A stretch of DNA of 64,000 nt from Methanomicrobium sp. W14 (lineage in GTDB: Archaea > Halobacteriota > Methanomicrobia > Methanomicrobiales > Methanomicrobiaceae), in NCBI RefSeq assembly GCF_017875315.1, contig NZ_JAGGMM010000002.1, positions 62,001 to 126,000 of the forward strand, read 5' to 3'. Shown here piece after piece: positions 42,569-51,110 of this stretch. A program made the position numbers and the translations under genes. The notes under the pieces are model-generated. The model was not told where the DNA came from. It saw only the letters and a list, made by a program, of their open reading frames with translations, and did not search any database. Numbering within the stretch: the first letter of the stretch is position 1; each line of letters opens with the position of its first letter.

Positions 42569-43486
42569 TCAGGCTGAAACGGCTGAATCAACAGATTCTT
42601 TGTAAGGTGGATCGGTTATCGTGATATATATTAGGTCTTCTTCCCCGGAATTTTCCAGGCTCTGGTATCCGCCGGGAGGTATATATGCCGTATCGCCGGT
42701 CTTTATCTCTTTTGTATGCTGGTTTACGTGAAGTATGCCTTCTCCTGATATTACATACATGACTTCGGTTGTCCCTTCAAGTATGTGGGGCGGTGTAAGA
42801 CCTGATTCAGGGAGGATTGTTTTTGCAATTCCTATATTATATTTACAGCCTTCAATGTTTTGTTTAAGGATTTCAGGGTCTAAAATTTTATGGATTTCAC
42901 AGTTTTCAAAAAATATCCTCGGGGCTGTGCTGTTGTTTTTTATAAGGGCAGCATCACCGGAATAAAGTTTTGTATAGTCTGAACCCTCTTCCAGAATTAT
43001 TTCATTTTTGTTGTTGTACGGGGGATATGTAAGTGAGAGGTATGAAAGATCAGTGCTGTTGATGTTCCGGACTTTCTGGACGGCGTTTTCCGGGATATAC
43101 AGGGTGTCTCCCGGTGAGAGAGTGTAATTTCTGCCGTTTACACTGGCTTCTGCCCCGCCTGATATCACGTATATTGTCTCCGAGGTGTTTTTCAGTGTGT
43201 GAAGCGGGTTCTCTTTTCCCCTGGGGACTGTTACGTACGACATTTCGTAGTGTATGACCGGGTATTCGTTTATGTCAGTAAATATTTTTGGAGACAGTAT
43301 GTTTTCTATGATTGTGCCGTCGAAGATATGCAGTTTTATTATGTTCTCCTCTGCCGTTACAAAAAATCCCGGGTTTTCCGGGGACTTTTGCGAATCGCTG
43401 CCGGGATTTTCGTTTGAGCCGACGCACCCCGAAAAAACTATTGCAAATACAAGAAAAAGTGCTACTGCGCAGTACCCGGTTTTCAT
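42569..43486 (-). CDS. Double-cupin lipoprotein
   Basis: 305 residues. The signal peptide ends in a lipobox (VFAIVFSGCVGS), so the protein should be lipid-anchored outside the cell. There are two cupin domains, at about 85-165 (NTSETIYVISGGAEASVNGRNYTLSPGDTLYIPENAVQKVRN) and 225-295 (GTTEVMYVISGEGILHVNQHTKEIKTGDTAYIPPGGYQSLEN). The usual cupin His ligands are mostly missing, so metal binding is uncertain. No neighbour explains its role. Confidence 0.85.
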   Translation of the reverse strand: MKTGYCAVALFLVFAIVFSGCVGSNENPGSDSQKSPENPGFFVTAEENIIKLHIFDGTIIENILSPKIFTDINEYPVIHYEMSYVTVPRGKENPLHTLKNTSETIYVISGGAEASVNGRNYTLSPGDTLYIPENAVQKVRNINSTDLSYLSLTYPPYNNKNEIILEEGSDYTKLYSGDAALIKNNSTAPRIFFENCEIHKILDPEILKQNIEGCKYNIGIAKTILPESGLTPPHILEGTTEVMYVISGEGILHVNQHTKEIKTGDTAYIPPGGYQSLENSGEEDLIYITITDPPYKESVDSAVSA

Positions 43487-43774
43487 CAGCGAATTTATTG
43501 CCTGTTTTTGATATATATTTGCCGGGTTGTCCTCTTCCCGGAATGGTAAGTATTATTAGTTATAATTATGTTGTCGACAGGAAATGAAGGGCGCAATGTA
43601 TTGCATATCAAAAAGGTCCGCTGCAAACCGAAAATGAAAATATTTACTGCCTTAAAAGACAGAGAAAACGAAAAATATGAATGGATATTCCTCCTGCAAA
43701 AATTTCTGGAAATGCCTTCTTTTTTGATTTTACGGGTATACCTTAATGTTTTTGCAGGAAATTTCTATTTCTAC

Positions 43775-44722
43775 TTAAAGCATTCCGAATGACTTGAGTG
43801 TAACATCGGGGTTTATCGAACCTGTGCGGTAAACCTTTCCTTCCGAGAGTTCGTTTATGATGACTTCGGCCGGGGAGAAGAGCGATGTGTCAATCTTGTA
43901 GAAGTCAAAGCCTGCTTTCTTGAATGTGTCGTAGAAAGGCTCTCCGTATGAGCTTGACTTGCAGGACGGGATCTTGTCAAGGTAGTCGACAATCTCAGGC
44001 GCCCTCATCGTGAGGTATATCTGGCCGTTGTAGATCGTCGCGTCGTTTGTGCATCCCATTGCTCTTGTGGAATCCTTCTTTACAGGTGGAATCGGGGCTG
44101 TACCCATTGCGGACTCTATTTTTTTGGTGTCGAACCCGAGCTCGTTTAACTTGTATACTGCCGTTTCAACGCAGCGTCCTGCGACCTGAACGGAGCCTAC
44201 AATCGATGCTGTCGGTGCGACGAGTGCACAGACGTTTGCGACGTCGACTTTGCACTTGTCTGCAATCATTTCCATTACTTCGCCGTTGGGGAGTTTGTCG
44301 GACTCAAGGCATATTACTGCATAGTCGCACTCGTCCTCGTAGTCTATGACCTCGAACGTGTGCTTGGGCATAAGTGACAGTGCACGTGCAGGTCCGCTTC
44401 CCATTGCAAAGAACCCGCCTTCCTTTACGGTCCAGCCAGCCTTCTGCGATCCCAGACATGATATCGCCGGGAAGTCTGTGTTTATGTCGATGAAAGGCAT
44501 TGTGACGTCTTTTACCTGTCCGTTCCTGAACGAGACTTCGGCAAGGCCTCCCATGCAGATTTCCGTGAAGCGTTTTCCTGCAAGGTACCCGCCTTTCGTG
44601 CTCACGCCGCAGTCTACAAAGCGTGCACCGTTGTCGAGCTGGTGGAATTCCACGTTGTAGTCTTCCGGATATTCCGCGAGCTCTTCGAAGATATCCAGAG
44701 CAAGTTCATTAACACTAATCAT
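43775..44722 (-). CDS. mch: Methenyltetrahydromethanopterin cyclohydrolase
   Basis: 315 residues, the expected length. Mch hydrolyses methenyl-H4MPT+ to N5-formyl-H4MPT (reverse in CO2-reducing methanogenesis: formyl to methenyl). Characteristic segments are GLAEVSFRNGQVKDVTMPFIDINTDFPAISCLGSQKAGW and GSGPARAL. The frame opens at 44788, but the ATG at 44720-44722 (ISVNELALDIFEEL follows) matches the family N-terminus and has AGGAGG upstream. Cytoplasmic, central to methanogenesis. Confidence 0.97.
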   Translation of the reverse strand: MISVNELALDIFEELAEYPEDYNVEFHQLDNGARFVDCGVSTKGGYLAGKRFTEICMGGLAEVSFRNGQVKDVTMPFIDINTDFPAISCLGSQKAGWTVKEGGFFAMGSGPARALSLMPKHTFEVIDYEDECDYAVICLESDKLPNGEVMEMIADKCKVDVANVCALVAPTASIVGSVQVAGRCVETAVYKLNELGFDTKKIESAMGTAPIPPVKKDSTRAMGCTNDATIYNGQIYLTMRAPEIVDYLDKIPSCKSSSYGEPFYDTFKKAGFDFYKIDTSLFSPAEVIINELSEGKVYRTGSINPDVTLKSFGML

Positions 44723-44796
44723 GTAAGAGTTTTCCTCCTGAATCATAAATGAACGAACAAAATAGATAAGTATTGCCAAATGTAGCACAGGGAAAT

Positions 44797-45921
44797 CTAT
44801 TGCAGGATATCGGTTATTCTGTCCGGGTCGTAGCGCAGAGTGATTACTCTTGTCCTTCCCTTACCCTCCCTGTAGTTGAGGTTTAAAAGCCTCATGGAGT
44901 CGAACTTTTTTATCATCTCGTAATAGCGGGTGTACCCGATTTTCATTGACTTTTTTGTCTCTTCGAAGACAGAACCTGCGGTCATATCGGATTTGTCCTT
45001 TGTCAGACCACAGAGGATCTTTAAAAGCGATTTTTCATCGGCTGAAAGCGTTTTTACAGTCTGGGAGAGGTGTATGTATTTCGAGATGAGATATGCGCGG
45101 CAGATGTCGTCTTTTTTTACCTCCTTTCTTGCATCCATCTCGGCGTTGAGGGCCGAACGCTTCAAAAGGTCTATTCCGACCCTTAAGTCTCCGCTCTTCA
45201 TGGTCTGTTCGACCACGAGGTCTAACATTGCGCTGCTTATGACGCCGGGGTACATCCCCTGCATGACACGCTCGCTTAGAATTTCCTTTATTTCATCCGT
45301 ACCGTAGGGGGGAAAGTATATTTCGGAAGGCCTGAAGACAGACGACACCCTCTGGTCGACCTCCTGCATAAGGTCTACAGTCATGTCGGATATTACCGTT
45401 ATAATTCCGATTCTTACGCCTTCGTTCGCCTCGTGCGACCGCAGGAGGGTGTAGAGGACTTTGTTAATCTCTTTTTCGTAGAGGAGATAGTTTGCATCGT
45501 CAAGGCATACTAAAAGGACCAGATTTTCGTCTTTTATGATTTTGCAGACCATATCAAAGAGGTTTTTAAAGGAAGTACCTGACGCGGGCGGCGGTCTTTT
45601 AGTCAGCCTTTTGTAAATTTGTGAAAATATCGCGAATTTTGTATTGTCTATCTGGCAGTTTATGTATACAGGTATGAGTTTTTTTGTCTGCTCTTCTATC
45701 TGGGCGAAGAGTTTTTTTATCGTCGTTGTCTTTCCCGTCCCGGGAAGGCCCCTGCATATGGAATTGAGGGGTCTTGCACCCATAATGCCGGGACGGGCGT
45801 TTATTGCAAGCTCTCTTACCTGTGAGTCCCTGAAATTGAACTGCTCGGGGATGTAGTCTGTCTCGAAGACCTCGATATCGCGAAACAGCGTTTCATCCCA
45901 CATAAGCAGATCTTTTTTCAT
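44797..45921 (-). CDS. cdc6: Orc1/Cdc6-family AAA+ replication initiator
   Basis: 374 residues. It has an AAA+ domain with Walker A GLPGTGKT (58-65), a Walker B region VLLVCLDDANYL (LDDA at 140-143 where LDE(V/I)D is usual) and sensor-type GIITVISDMTVDLMQEVDQRVSSVF, plus a C-terminal winged helix (KIGYTRYYEMIKKFDSMRLLNLNYREGKGRTRVI) for DNA binding. It is either an origin-binding initiator or a divergent paralog with a regulatory role. It lies directly upstream of mch on the same strand. No origin repeats are visible beside it. Confidence 0.9.
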   Translation of the reverse strand: MKKDLLMWDETLFRDIEVFETDYIPEQFNFRDSQVRELAINARPGIMGARPLNSICRGLPGTGKTTTIKKLFAQIEEQTKKLIPVYINCQIDNTKFAIFSQIYKRLTKRPPPASGTSFKNLFDMVCKIIKDENLVLLVCLDDANYLLYEKEINKVLYTLLRSHEANEGVRIGIITVISDMTVDLMQEVDQRVSSVFRPSEIYFPPYGTDEIKEILSERVMQGMYPGVISSAMLDLVVEQTMKSGDLRVGIDLLKRSALNAEMDARKEVKKDDICRAYLISKYIHLSQTVKTLSADEKSLLKILCGLTKDKSDMTAGSVFEETKKSMKIGYTRYYEMIKKFDSMRLLNLNYREGKGRTRVITLRYDPDRITDILQ

Positions 45922-46270
45922 CTATGAGTTTTATTGCTCTGAATTATATTAATTTATGTCCCTTTTGGTTCTGTGGGAGAGAAGGTTACGTAATATGAGA
46001 CCCTTGTTGAAGGAAGATTTTTTTGGTACAGGCAAAATTTGAATTGTTTTCTGTCCTATTTTTCAATTTGGTGGGATCTATCTTGGAAATCTAATTCCAT
46101 TAAAAAGAGACCGGATATAATTTTTATATAATCATTTAAAAATAGAAATATAAGAATTATATTTGACTTAGTTCCTTTTTGGAAAGAATTAGTTTTTAAT
46201 AAAATGTCAGAAGATAAAAATTATGGGAAATTCTAAGATAGATATTTCTTGAAATAAGGGGGGGAAAATT
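45922..46270. other. AT-rich intergenic region
   Basis: 349 very AT-rich bases between divergent genes. It must hold the cdc6 promoter and that of the gene at 46271 (several TATA-like stretches, for example TTTTTATATAAT near 46110-46122). I see no repeated origin-recognition-box-like elements and no gene. Confidence 0.5.
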
Positions 46271-46906
46271 ATGTCTCAAAACCAAATAAGGGGGACATTA
46301 GTAGTAATAATTTTTGCGTTATTATTTATTGGTCTTGGTCTTGTATTGGGGTACATATTTGAACTTTTTACACTTAATTTATCTAATTTAGGATATTTTG
46401 CAGGTATCCTGGCTGTTTTGGGGTCTATATTTGGAATATATCTTGAGAATAAATATAAGAAAATTCAGGCACTTGAAGAAAATTTGAGAACTGAAAGAAG
46501 AAAGATCTATATGGAATTATTTCGGCCATACATCCTGATTTTTTCCGCAATGAATTCTCAGGAAAAAGATCCAATTAAAAAGAAACAAAAATTAGATGGA
46601 ATAGGTTTAAAAGTTCAAGAGATTATTAACACAGAAGATTACACAAAAAATTGTTTTGAATATGTCATATTTGGTTCAGATGAGGCAGTTAAGGCAAATA
46701 ATCAGTTTATGCAATACCTATACAATAGCAAAGAAAATACAGATTCTAGAATAGTATTTAAATTAATGGCTGATGTTTTCTTGGCTGCAAGAAAGGATGT
46801 AGGTGTCAAAGATACAAAATTATCTGAAACGGATCTATTTAAGTGGAAAATCACAGATTTAGATAGATATTTCCCAAGTCAGAATGATGAGAAAAAAACA
46901 AAATAA
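46271..46906 (+). CDS. Orphan two-helix membrane protein, AT-rich
   Basis: 211 residues, no family recognised. Two N-terminal membrane helices (LVVIIFALLFIGLGLVLGYIF, LGYFAGILAVLGSIFGIYL) are followed by a charged helical cytoplasmic part (NKYKKIQALEENLRTERRKIYMELF) and a C-terminal domain rich in Lys, Asp and Asn. Codon use is more AT-rich than that of its neighbours, with many AAA, AAT, ATA and TTA codons, which suggests recent transfer. The ribosome binding site is strong (AAGGGGGGG). It stands alone between cdc6 and apgM. Confidence 0.72.
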   Translation: MSQNQIRGTLVVIIFALLFIGLGLVLGYIFELFTLNLSNLGYFAGILAVLGSIFGIYLENKYKKIQALEENLRTERRKIYMELFRPYILIFSAMNSQEKDPIKKKQKLDGIGLKVQEIINTEDYTKNCFEYVIFGSDEAVKANNQFMQYLYNSKENTDSRIVFKLMADVFLAARKDVGVKDTKLSETDLFKWKITDLDRYFPSQNDEKKTK

Positions 46907-47166
46907 CCTTTTCATTTGGTTTAATTTTAACTTAGTAGTGTATTTTAATAGTAAAAACTGAAAATATTCCTATTTTTAATCAAGGGCATCAGTACCCTGC
47001 TTCATCATAAAATTTCTTTTCAGTGGGGGTAACTCTCATCATCTGCCCGAAACTAAGAGTAATTATTATCTATTTTTTCAATTGTTAAATATTTTTATAG
47101 CATTCTAAATATTTGGGGGTTTAAATTACCTCTTCTTTTGTTCTTAAGTAAACGAGTCTTAGTTCT

Positions 47167-48345
47167 TCAGTTTTTCCCGAAGAAGATGTTGAGAAGGTCC
47201 TTTGCGCCGACAGTCCCAAAACCCCCTTTTTCGTTTACTTCCTTTTCGGAGTATGAAGTGCATTCGTCATGACCTCTCCCGAGTATCGCAAAGGGGACAG
47301 GCTCACGAGTGTGTGTCTTTAAAGCCACAGGTGTCGGGTGGTCGGGAAGGACTGCAATGCATATATCTTCTTTGGACTTTTCAGCCTTTTCAAGGATTAT
47401 TCCCGAAGCCTCGTCAAGCCTTTCTATTGCAAGGACCTTTTCCTTTATGCTTCCGAGGTGGCCTGCCTCGTCAGGTGCTTCAACGTGCATGTAAATGAAG
47501 TCGAGGTCGTTTAAAGCCTCAACGGCGTACCTTGCCTTTGCCTTGTAGTCGGTGTCAAGGTACCCCGTTGCACCCGGAACTGCAATCGTCTTCATTTTGG
47601 CGCATTTTGCAATGCCGTTTAACAGGTCGACGGCCGAGATCATCCCGGCGGAAAGACCGTATTTGTCCCTGAAGTCTTCAAGCACAGGTTTTTTTCCACC
47701 GCTCCAAGGCCATATTTGTGTTGCTGGGTTTTTGCCCTCCGAAATCCTCTTTTTGTTTACCGGGTGGTCTTTGAAGACCTCGCGGCTTATTTCGATGCAC
47801 TTCATAAGAATTTTTGCATCCGGACCCTTAGGGAGGTATTCAATAATGTTTGTTCCCGCAATGTCGTGGGGAGGCTTTGATTCTGCACCCATGCCTTTTT
47901 TTACGACAAGGAGGTTTCTGTAGCTTATTCCGGGATATCCCTTAACGGACTTAGGAAGTTTTTCGTTGAGGGATGAAAAGAGCTGTGCACCTTCTTCGGA
48001 TGTTATGTGACCTGCCGCAAAATCGGTCATGATGTCGTCTTTTACCGTTACAAGGTTGCAGCGGTAGGCAATGTCATCTTTGTCCATGTCGATTCCCATG
48101 CTCACCGCTTCAAGCGGTCCGCGTCCGGTATAGCATTTTGATACGTCGTATCCAAGGACACCAAGGTTTGCGACGTCGCTTCCGGGCTCAAAGCCTTCGG
48201 GAACAGTTCCGACCATTCCGCATTTCCCTTCGCGTGCGATTTTATCGAAATTCGGTGTTTTTGCGTATTCCAGTGGCGTCTTCCCGCCCAGTTCATCGCA
48301 GGGCCAGTCAGCCATTCCGTCTCCGAGAATAAGGATATATTTCAT
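47167..48345 (-). CDS. apgM: 2,3-Bisphosphoglycerate-independent phosphoglycerate mutase (archaeal)
   Basis: 392 residues, the typical archaeal aPGAM length. The metal-binding start YILILGDGMADWPCDELGGKTPLEYAKTPNFDKIA and the later DLDFIYMHVEAPDEAGHLGSIKEKVLAIERLDEASG and VLPDHPTPVALKTH segments are intact (alkaline-phosphatase superfamily, two metal ions). It interconverts 3- and 2-phosphoglycerate. With gap at 11 kb it serves gluconeogenesis. Confidence 0.96.
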   Translation of the reverse strand: MKYILILGDGMADWPCDELGGKTPLEYAKTPNFDKIAREGKCGMVGTVPEGFEPGSDVANLGVLGYDVSKCYTGRGPLEAVSMGIDMDKDDIAYRCNLVTVKDDIMTDFAAGHITSEEGAQLFSSLNEKLPKSVKGYPGISYRNLLVVKKGMGAESKPPHDIAGTNIIEYLPKGPDAKILMKCIEISREVFKDHPVNKKRISEGKNPATQIWPWSGGKKPVLEDFRDKYGLSAGMISAVDLLNGIAKCAKMKTIAVPGATGYLDTDYKAKARYAVEALNDLDFIYMHVEAPDEAGHLGSIKEKVLAIERLDEASGIILEKAEKSKEDICIAVLPDHPTPVALKTHTREPVPFAILGRGHDECTSYSEKEVNEKGGFGTVGAKDLLNIFFGKN

Positions 48346-48385
48346 TTTAAGCCGTCTTTGATTGATTAGCAGTTTTTTTCTGTAT

Positions 48386-49339
48386 TCATTCTCTTTTTTC
48401 TTCTTCGAGCTCTCTGATAAGAGTCGATACAGCCTTTCTTACCGAGTCTTCGGAGTTAGTCGAAGGCTTCCATCCGAGCTTTTTTAATTTGTCAACCGAA
48501 AGCTGCATCTTCGGGACGTCGCCCACCCAGCCGCGGTCACCTCCGGTGTACTTAAACTTCACTTTTTCAAGTTTCATCTCCGAAACGACTATTTCTGCAA
48601 GTTCTGTCACGGATATCCAGTCTTCAGAGCCGATGTTGAAGAAGTTGAAGGTGTCATGCGAGTTTTCGATAGTAAATAGCACTGCCTCAACACATGCCTC
48701 GACCGAGAAATATGATTTCGACTGCTTTCCGTCACCGAGTATCTCGAGTTCGTCCGGGTTTTTTCGGAGTTTGTGCACGAAGTCCCAGATTACGCCGTGG
48801 TTGCTTCTCTTCCCGATGATGTTTGCGAACCTGAACACCCATGCCTTCATTCCGTATGTATGGACATACGATGAGATCATGGCCTCGGCCGCAAGCTTTG
48901 ACCCCCCGTATATGGATATGGGTGTCATCGGCGAGTAGTTTTCAGGCGTCGGAATTACCTTCGCTTCCCCGTAGACAGTCGACGTTGACGTAAAGACAAT
49001 CTCACCGACGTTGTGTTTTCTCATAGCCTCAAGGACGTTTACCGTTGCGGAGACGTTACTTTCGTATACAGGCTTTGGTGCTCCCGCACTTGCCCTTACA
49101 TCGGGGTCGGCTGCAATGTGGTATACCCTGTCTGCACCTGAAAAGCTCTCTTCCCAGCCTGATTCCAGGAGGTCTGCATTTAAAAATTCAACTTTTCCGG
49201 ACCTGATATGCTTATTTATATTGTCTTTGTTTCCCGCGGAAAGATTGTCTATAACAAGGACCCTGTCGCCTTTTTTTACAAGGGCGTCAACAAGATTCGA
49301 GCCTATGAACCCTGTGCCACCGGTAACGATTGAAAACAT
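48386..49339 (-). CDS. NAD-dependent sugar epimerase/dehydratase (UDP-glucose 4-epimerase-like)
   Basis: 317 residues, extended SDR family. Nucleotide-binding motif is GGTGFIGSNLVDAL, active-site Ser/Thr in TSTSTVYGEAK and YxxxK as YGGSKLAAEA. Probably acts on a UDP- or dTDP-sugar for surface glycans. The frame extends to 49414, but the ATG at 49337-49339 directly precedes the first beta strand (FSIVTGGTGF), as in the family. It is divergent from thiM. Confidence 0.92.
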   Translation of the reverse strand: MFSIVTGGTGFIGSNLVDALVKKGDRVLVIDNLSAGNKDNINKHIRSGKVEFLNADLLESGWEESFSGADRVYHIAADPDVRASAGAPKPVYESNVSATVNVLEAMRKHNVGEIVFTSTSTVYGEAKVIPTPENYSPMTPISIYGGSKLAAEAMISSYVHTYGMKAWVFRFANIIGKRSNHGVIWDFVHKLRKNPDELEILGDGKQSKSYFSVEACVEAVLFTIENSHDTFNFFNIGSEDWISVTELAEIVVSEMKLEKVKFKYTGGDRGWVGDVPKMQLSVDKLKKLGWKPSTNSEDSVRKAVSTLIRELEEEKRE

Positions 49340-49449
49340 AATCAGTATTCTCTTTTGGCGCTTCAACAATTTTGATTTTATGGGGGGATGGGTATTAATA
49401 ATCGGAATTTTCATCAGAAATATGTTCTACCCCGTCCAATACTGTTACA

Positions 49450-50262
49450 ATGGACGGAAAGACTGCTGCTGAAATGCTGACAAAAATAAGGTCTGAGAAA
49501 CCGGTTGTTCATCATATAACCAATTATGTGACGGTGAATGACTGTGCAAACATAACTATATGCGCAGGCGCATCCCCGGTTATGGCCGATTCAAAGGATG
49601 AGGTCTCTGAAATGGTATCCATTGCAGGCGCACTTGTACTTAATATAGGGACCCTCAATCATGACATTATAGAATCCATGCTTATCGCCGGGAATACTGC
49701 AAACGACCTCGGGATACCGGTGATTTTAGACCCGGTCGGTGCCGGTGCGACGAAACTTCGGACAAAAGCCGCACTAAAGCTTACGGATGAACTGATAATC
49801 TCCGTAATAAAGGGAAACGCAGGTGAAATCGGGGTCCTTGCCGGTGCAAAGGCAACGGTCAGGGGTGTCGATTCAGGCTCCCTTGAGGACGACCCCGTTC
49901 AGACCGCCCTCAAATGTTCGGAGCTTACAGGTGCGGTCGTCGCACTGAGCGGTCCGAAGGACATAGTGACTGACGGGAGCAGCGTTTTATCGGTTGAAAA
50001 CGGCCATCCCATGATGGTAAACCTATCGGGAACGGGGTGTATGGCGTCCTCTCTCACCGGGGCTTTTTCTGCTGTCTGCTCCGATGACTACCTTGTAGCA
50101 GCGGCGTCCGCTCTTGCCACGTTCGGCCTTTGCGGTGAGAAGGCTTCCGTTTACGCAAAGGGGCCGTATTCCTTCAGGACGGGCCTGTGCGACGAACTCT
50201 ACAGGTTAAGGCCTGTCGAACTCGGCGTGGATGCAAAGATCCGGGAAATAAATGGCGTATGA
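49450..50262 (+). CDS. thiM: Hydroxyethylthiazole kinase
   Basis: 270 residues, ribokinase-like fold. Family markers are PVVHHITNYVTVNDCANITICAGASPVMADS, ILDPVGAGATKLR and VNLSGTGCMASSLTGAF (catalytic Cys/anion hole region). It phosphorylates the thiazole moiety of thiamine for salvage. There is no obvious Shine-Dalgarno before the ATG, and a TATA-like TTAATAA lies about 60 bases upstream, so the leader is short; there is no room for a TPP riboswitch. thiE overlaps its 3' end. Confidence 0.96.
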   Translation: MDGKTAAEMLTKIRSEKPVVHHITNYVTVNDCANITICAGASPVMADSKDEVSEMVSIAGALVLNIGTLNHDIIESMLIAGNTANDLGIPVILDPVGAGATKLRTKAALKLTDELIISVIKGNAGEIGVLAGAKATVRGVDSGSLEDDPVQTALKCSELTGAVVALSGPKDIVTDGSSVLSVENGHPMMVNLSGTGCMASSLTGAFSAVCSDDYLVAAASALATFGLCGEKASVYAKGPYSFRTGLCDELYRLRPVELGVDAKIREINGV

Positions 50263-50896
50263 TCTTTACGTCGTAACGGACGAAAAGATATCAGGCGGGG
50301 TTTCCCATGCAAGGATAGCCGAGCTCTCATATGCGGGAGGTGCCGACTGCGTCCAGCTCCGTGACAAAAATTTTTCATACGATGAGCTGATGCCGGTCGC
50401 AGATGAGATCTGTGCAGTCAGGAAAAAATACGGCGGCCTCTTTTTCGTCGACGACAACATCGACGCGGCAATAGACAGCGGTGCCGATGGTGTACATATA
50501 GGGCAGGGGGATATGCCCCTTTCCGAGGCAAGAGAGGTCTCCCCGAAAGGTTTTCTTATCGGCGTCTCGGTCGGAAACCTGAAAGAGGCGCTTTTTGCTG
50601 AGCGTGGCGGCGCGGACTATATCGCTCTTAGTCCTACGTTTGACACGTTGTCAAAGCCTGATGCGGGAAGAGGAAACGGCATTTCAGAACTCAGAAAAAT
50701 TTGTGAAAACGTCTCCGTTCCGGTAATAGGCATAGGAGGAATCTGCATGTCCAACATTGAAAAGGTCATTCTTGCAGGAGCGGACGGATGTGCGGTAATC
50801 TCTGCCGTAGTGTCAAAAAAAGATATCACCTGTGCTTCAAAAGAGCTTAAGGCTGAGATTGTGCGTGCAAAAAAGCTGCACAAAAATTTTGTATGA
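50252..50896 (+). CDS. thiE: Thiamine-phosphate synthase
   Basis: 214 residues, TIM barrel. Signature segments are GGADCVQLRDKNFSYDELM, LFFVDDNIDAAIDSGADGVHIGQGDMPL and PVIGIGGI. It joins thiazole phosphate (from ThiM) with HMP pyrophosphate to make thiamine phosphate. The start ATG lies 11 bases inside the end of thiM, so translation is coupled and the two genes form an operon. Confidence 0.97.
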   Translation: MAYDLYVVTDEKISGGVSHARIAELSYAGGADCVQLRDKNFSYDELMPVADEICAVRKKYGGLFFVDDNIDAAIDSGADGVHIGQGDMPLSEAREVSPKGFLIGVSVGNLKEALFAERGGADYIALSPTFDTLSKPDAGRGNGISELRKICENVSVPVIGIGGICMSNIEKVILAGADGCAVISAVVSKKDITCASKELKAEIVRAKKLHKNFV

Positions 50897-51110
50897 TCTG
50901 CTTTTAATCTGTTTTTCTCATCACTTTCTTTCCGGTGCCTTTGTCCGGCGTCAAAAGAATAGGTATATTCCGGTGCAGGAAAAAAATTTATGGAAAAGGC
51001 TTTCTGCCCTGTTTCAGGAGATGCCTTCTGAAATGATGCCATTTACCGCCTTCAGGCGTTTACGGGAGGTTTAATTGTTATGTGGGTCCTTCCTTTTGGA
51101 GTTTTAAGAA

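Noticed and set aside
43568-43792. 74-codon frame between the cupin gene and mch
   Set aside because: No ribosome binding site and it overlaps the 3' end of mch; the composition is that of AT-rich intergenic DNA.
45922-46270. Possible replication origin beside cdc6
   Set aside because: AT-rich, but no repeated origin-recognition-box-like elements could be found by eye.
49340-49449. TPP riboswitch upstream of thiM
   Set aside because: Only 110 bases lie between the divergent starts and none of the conserved riboswitch segments is present.
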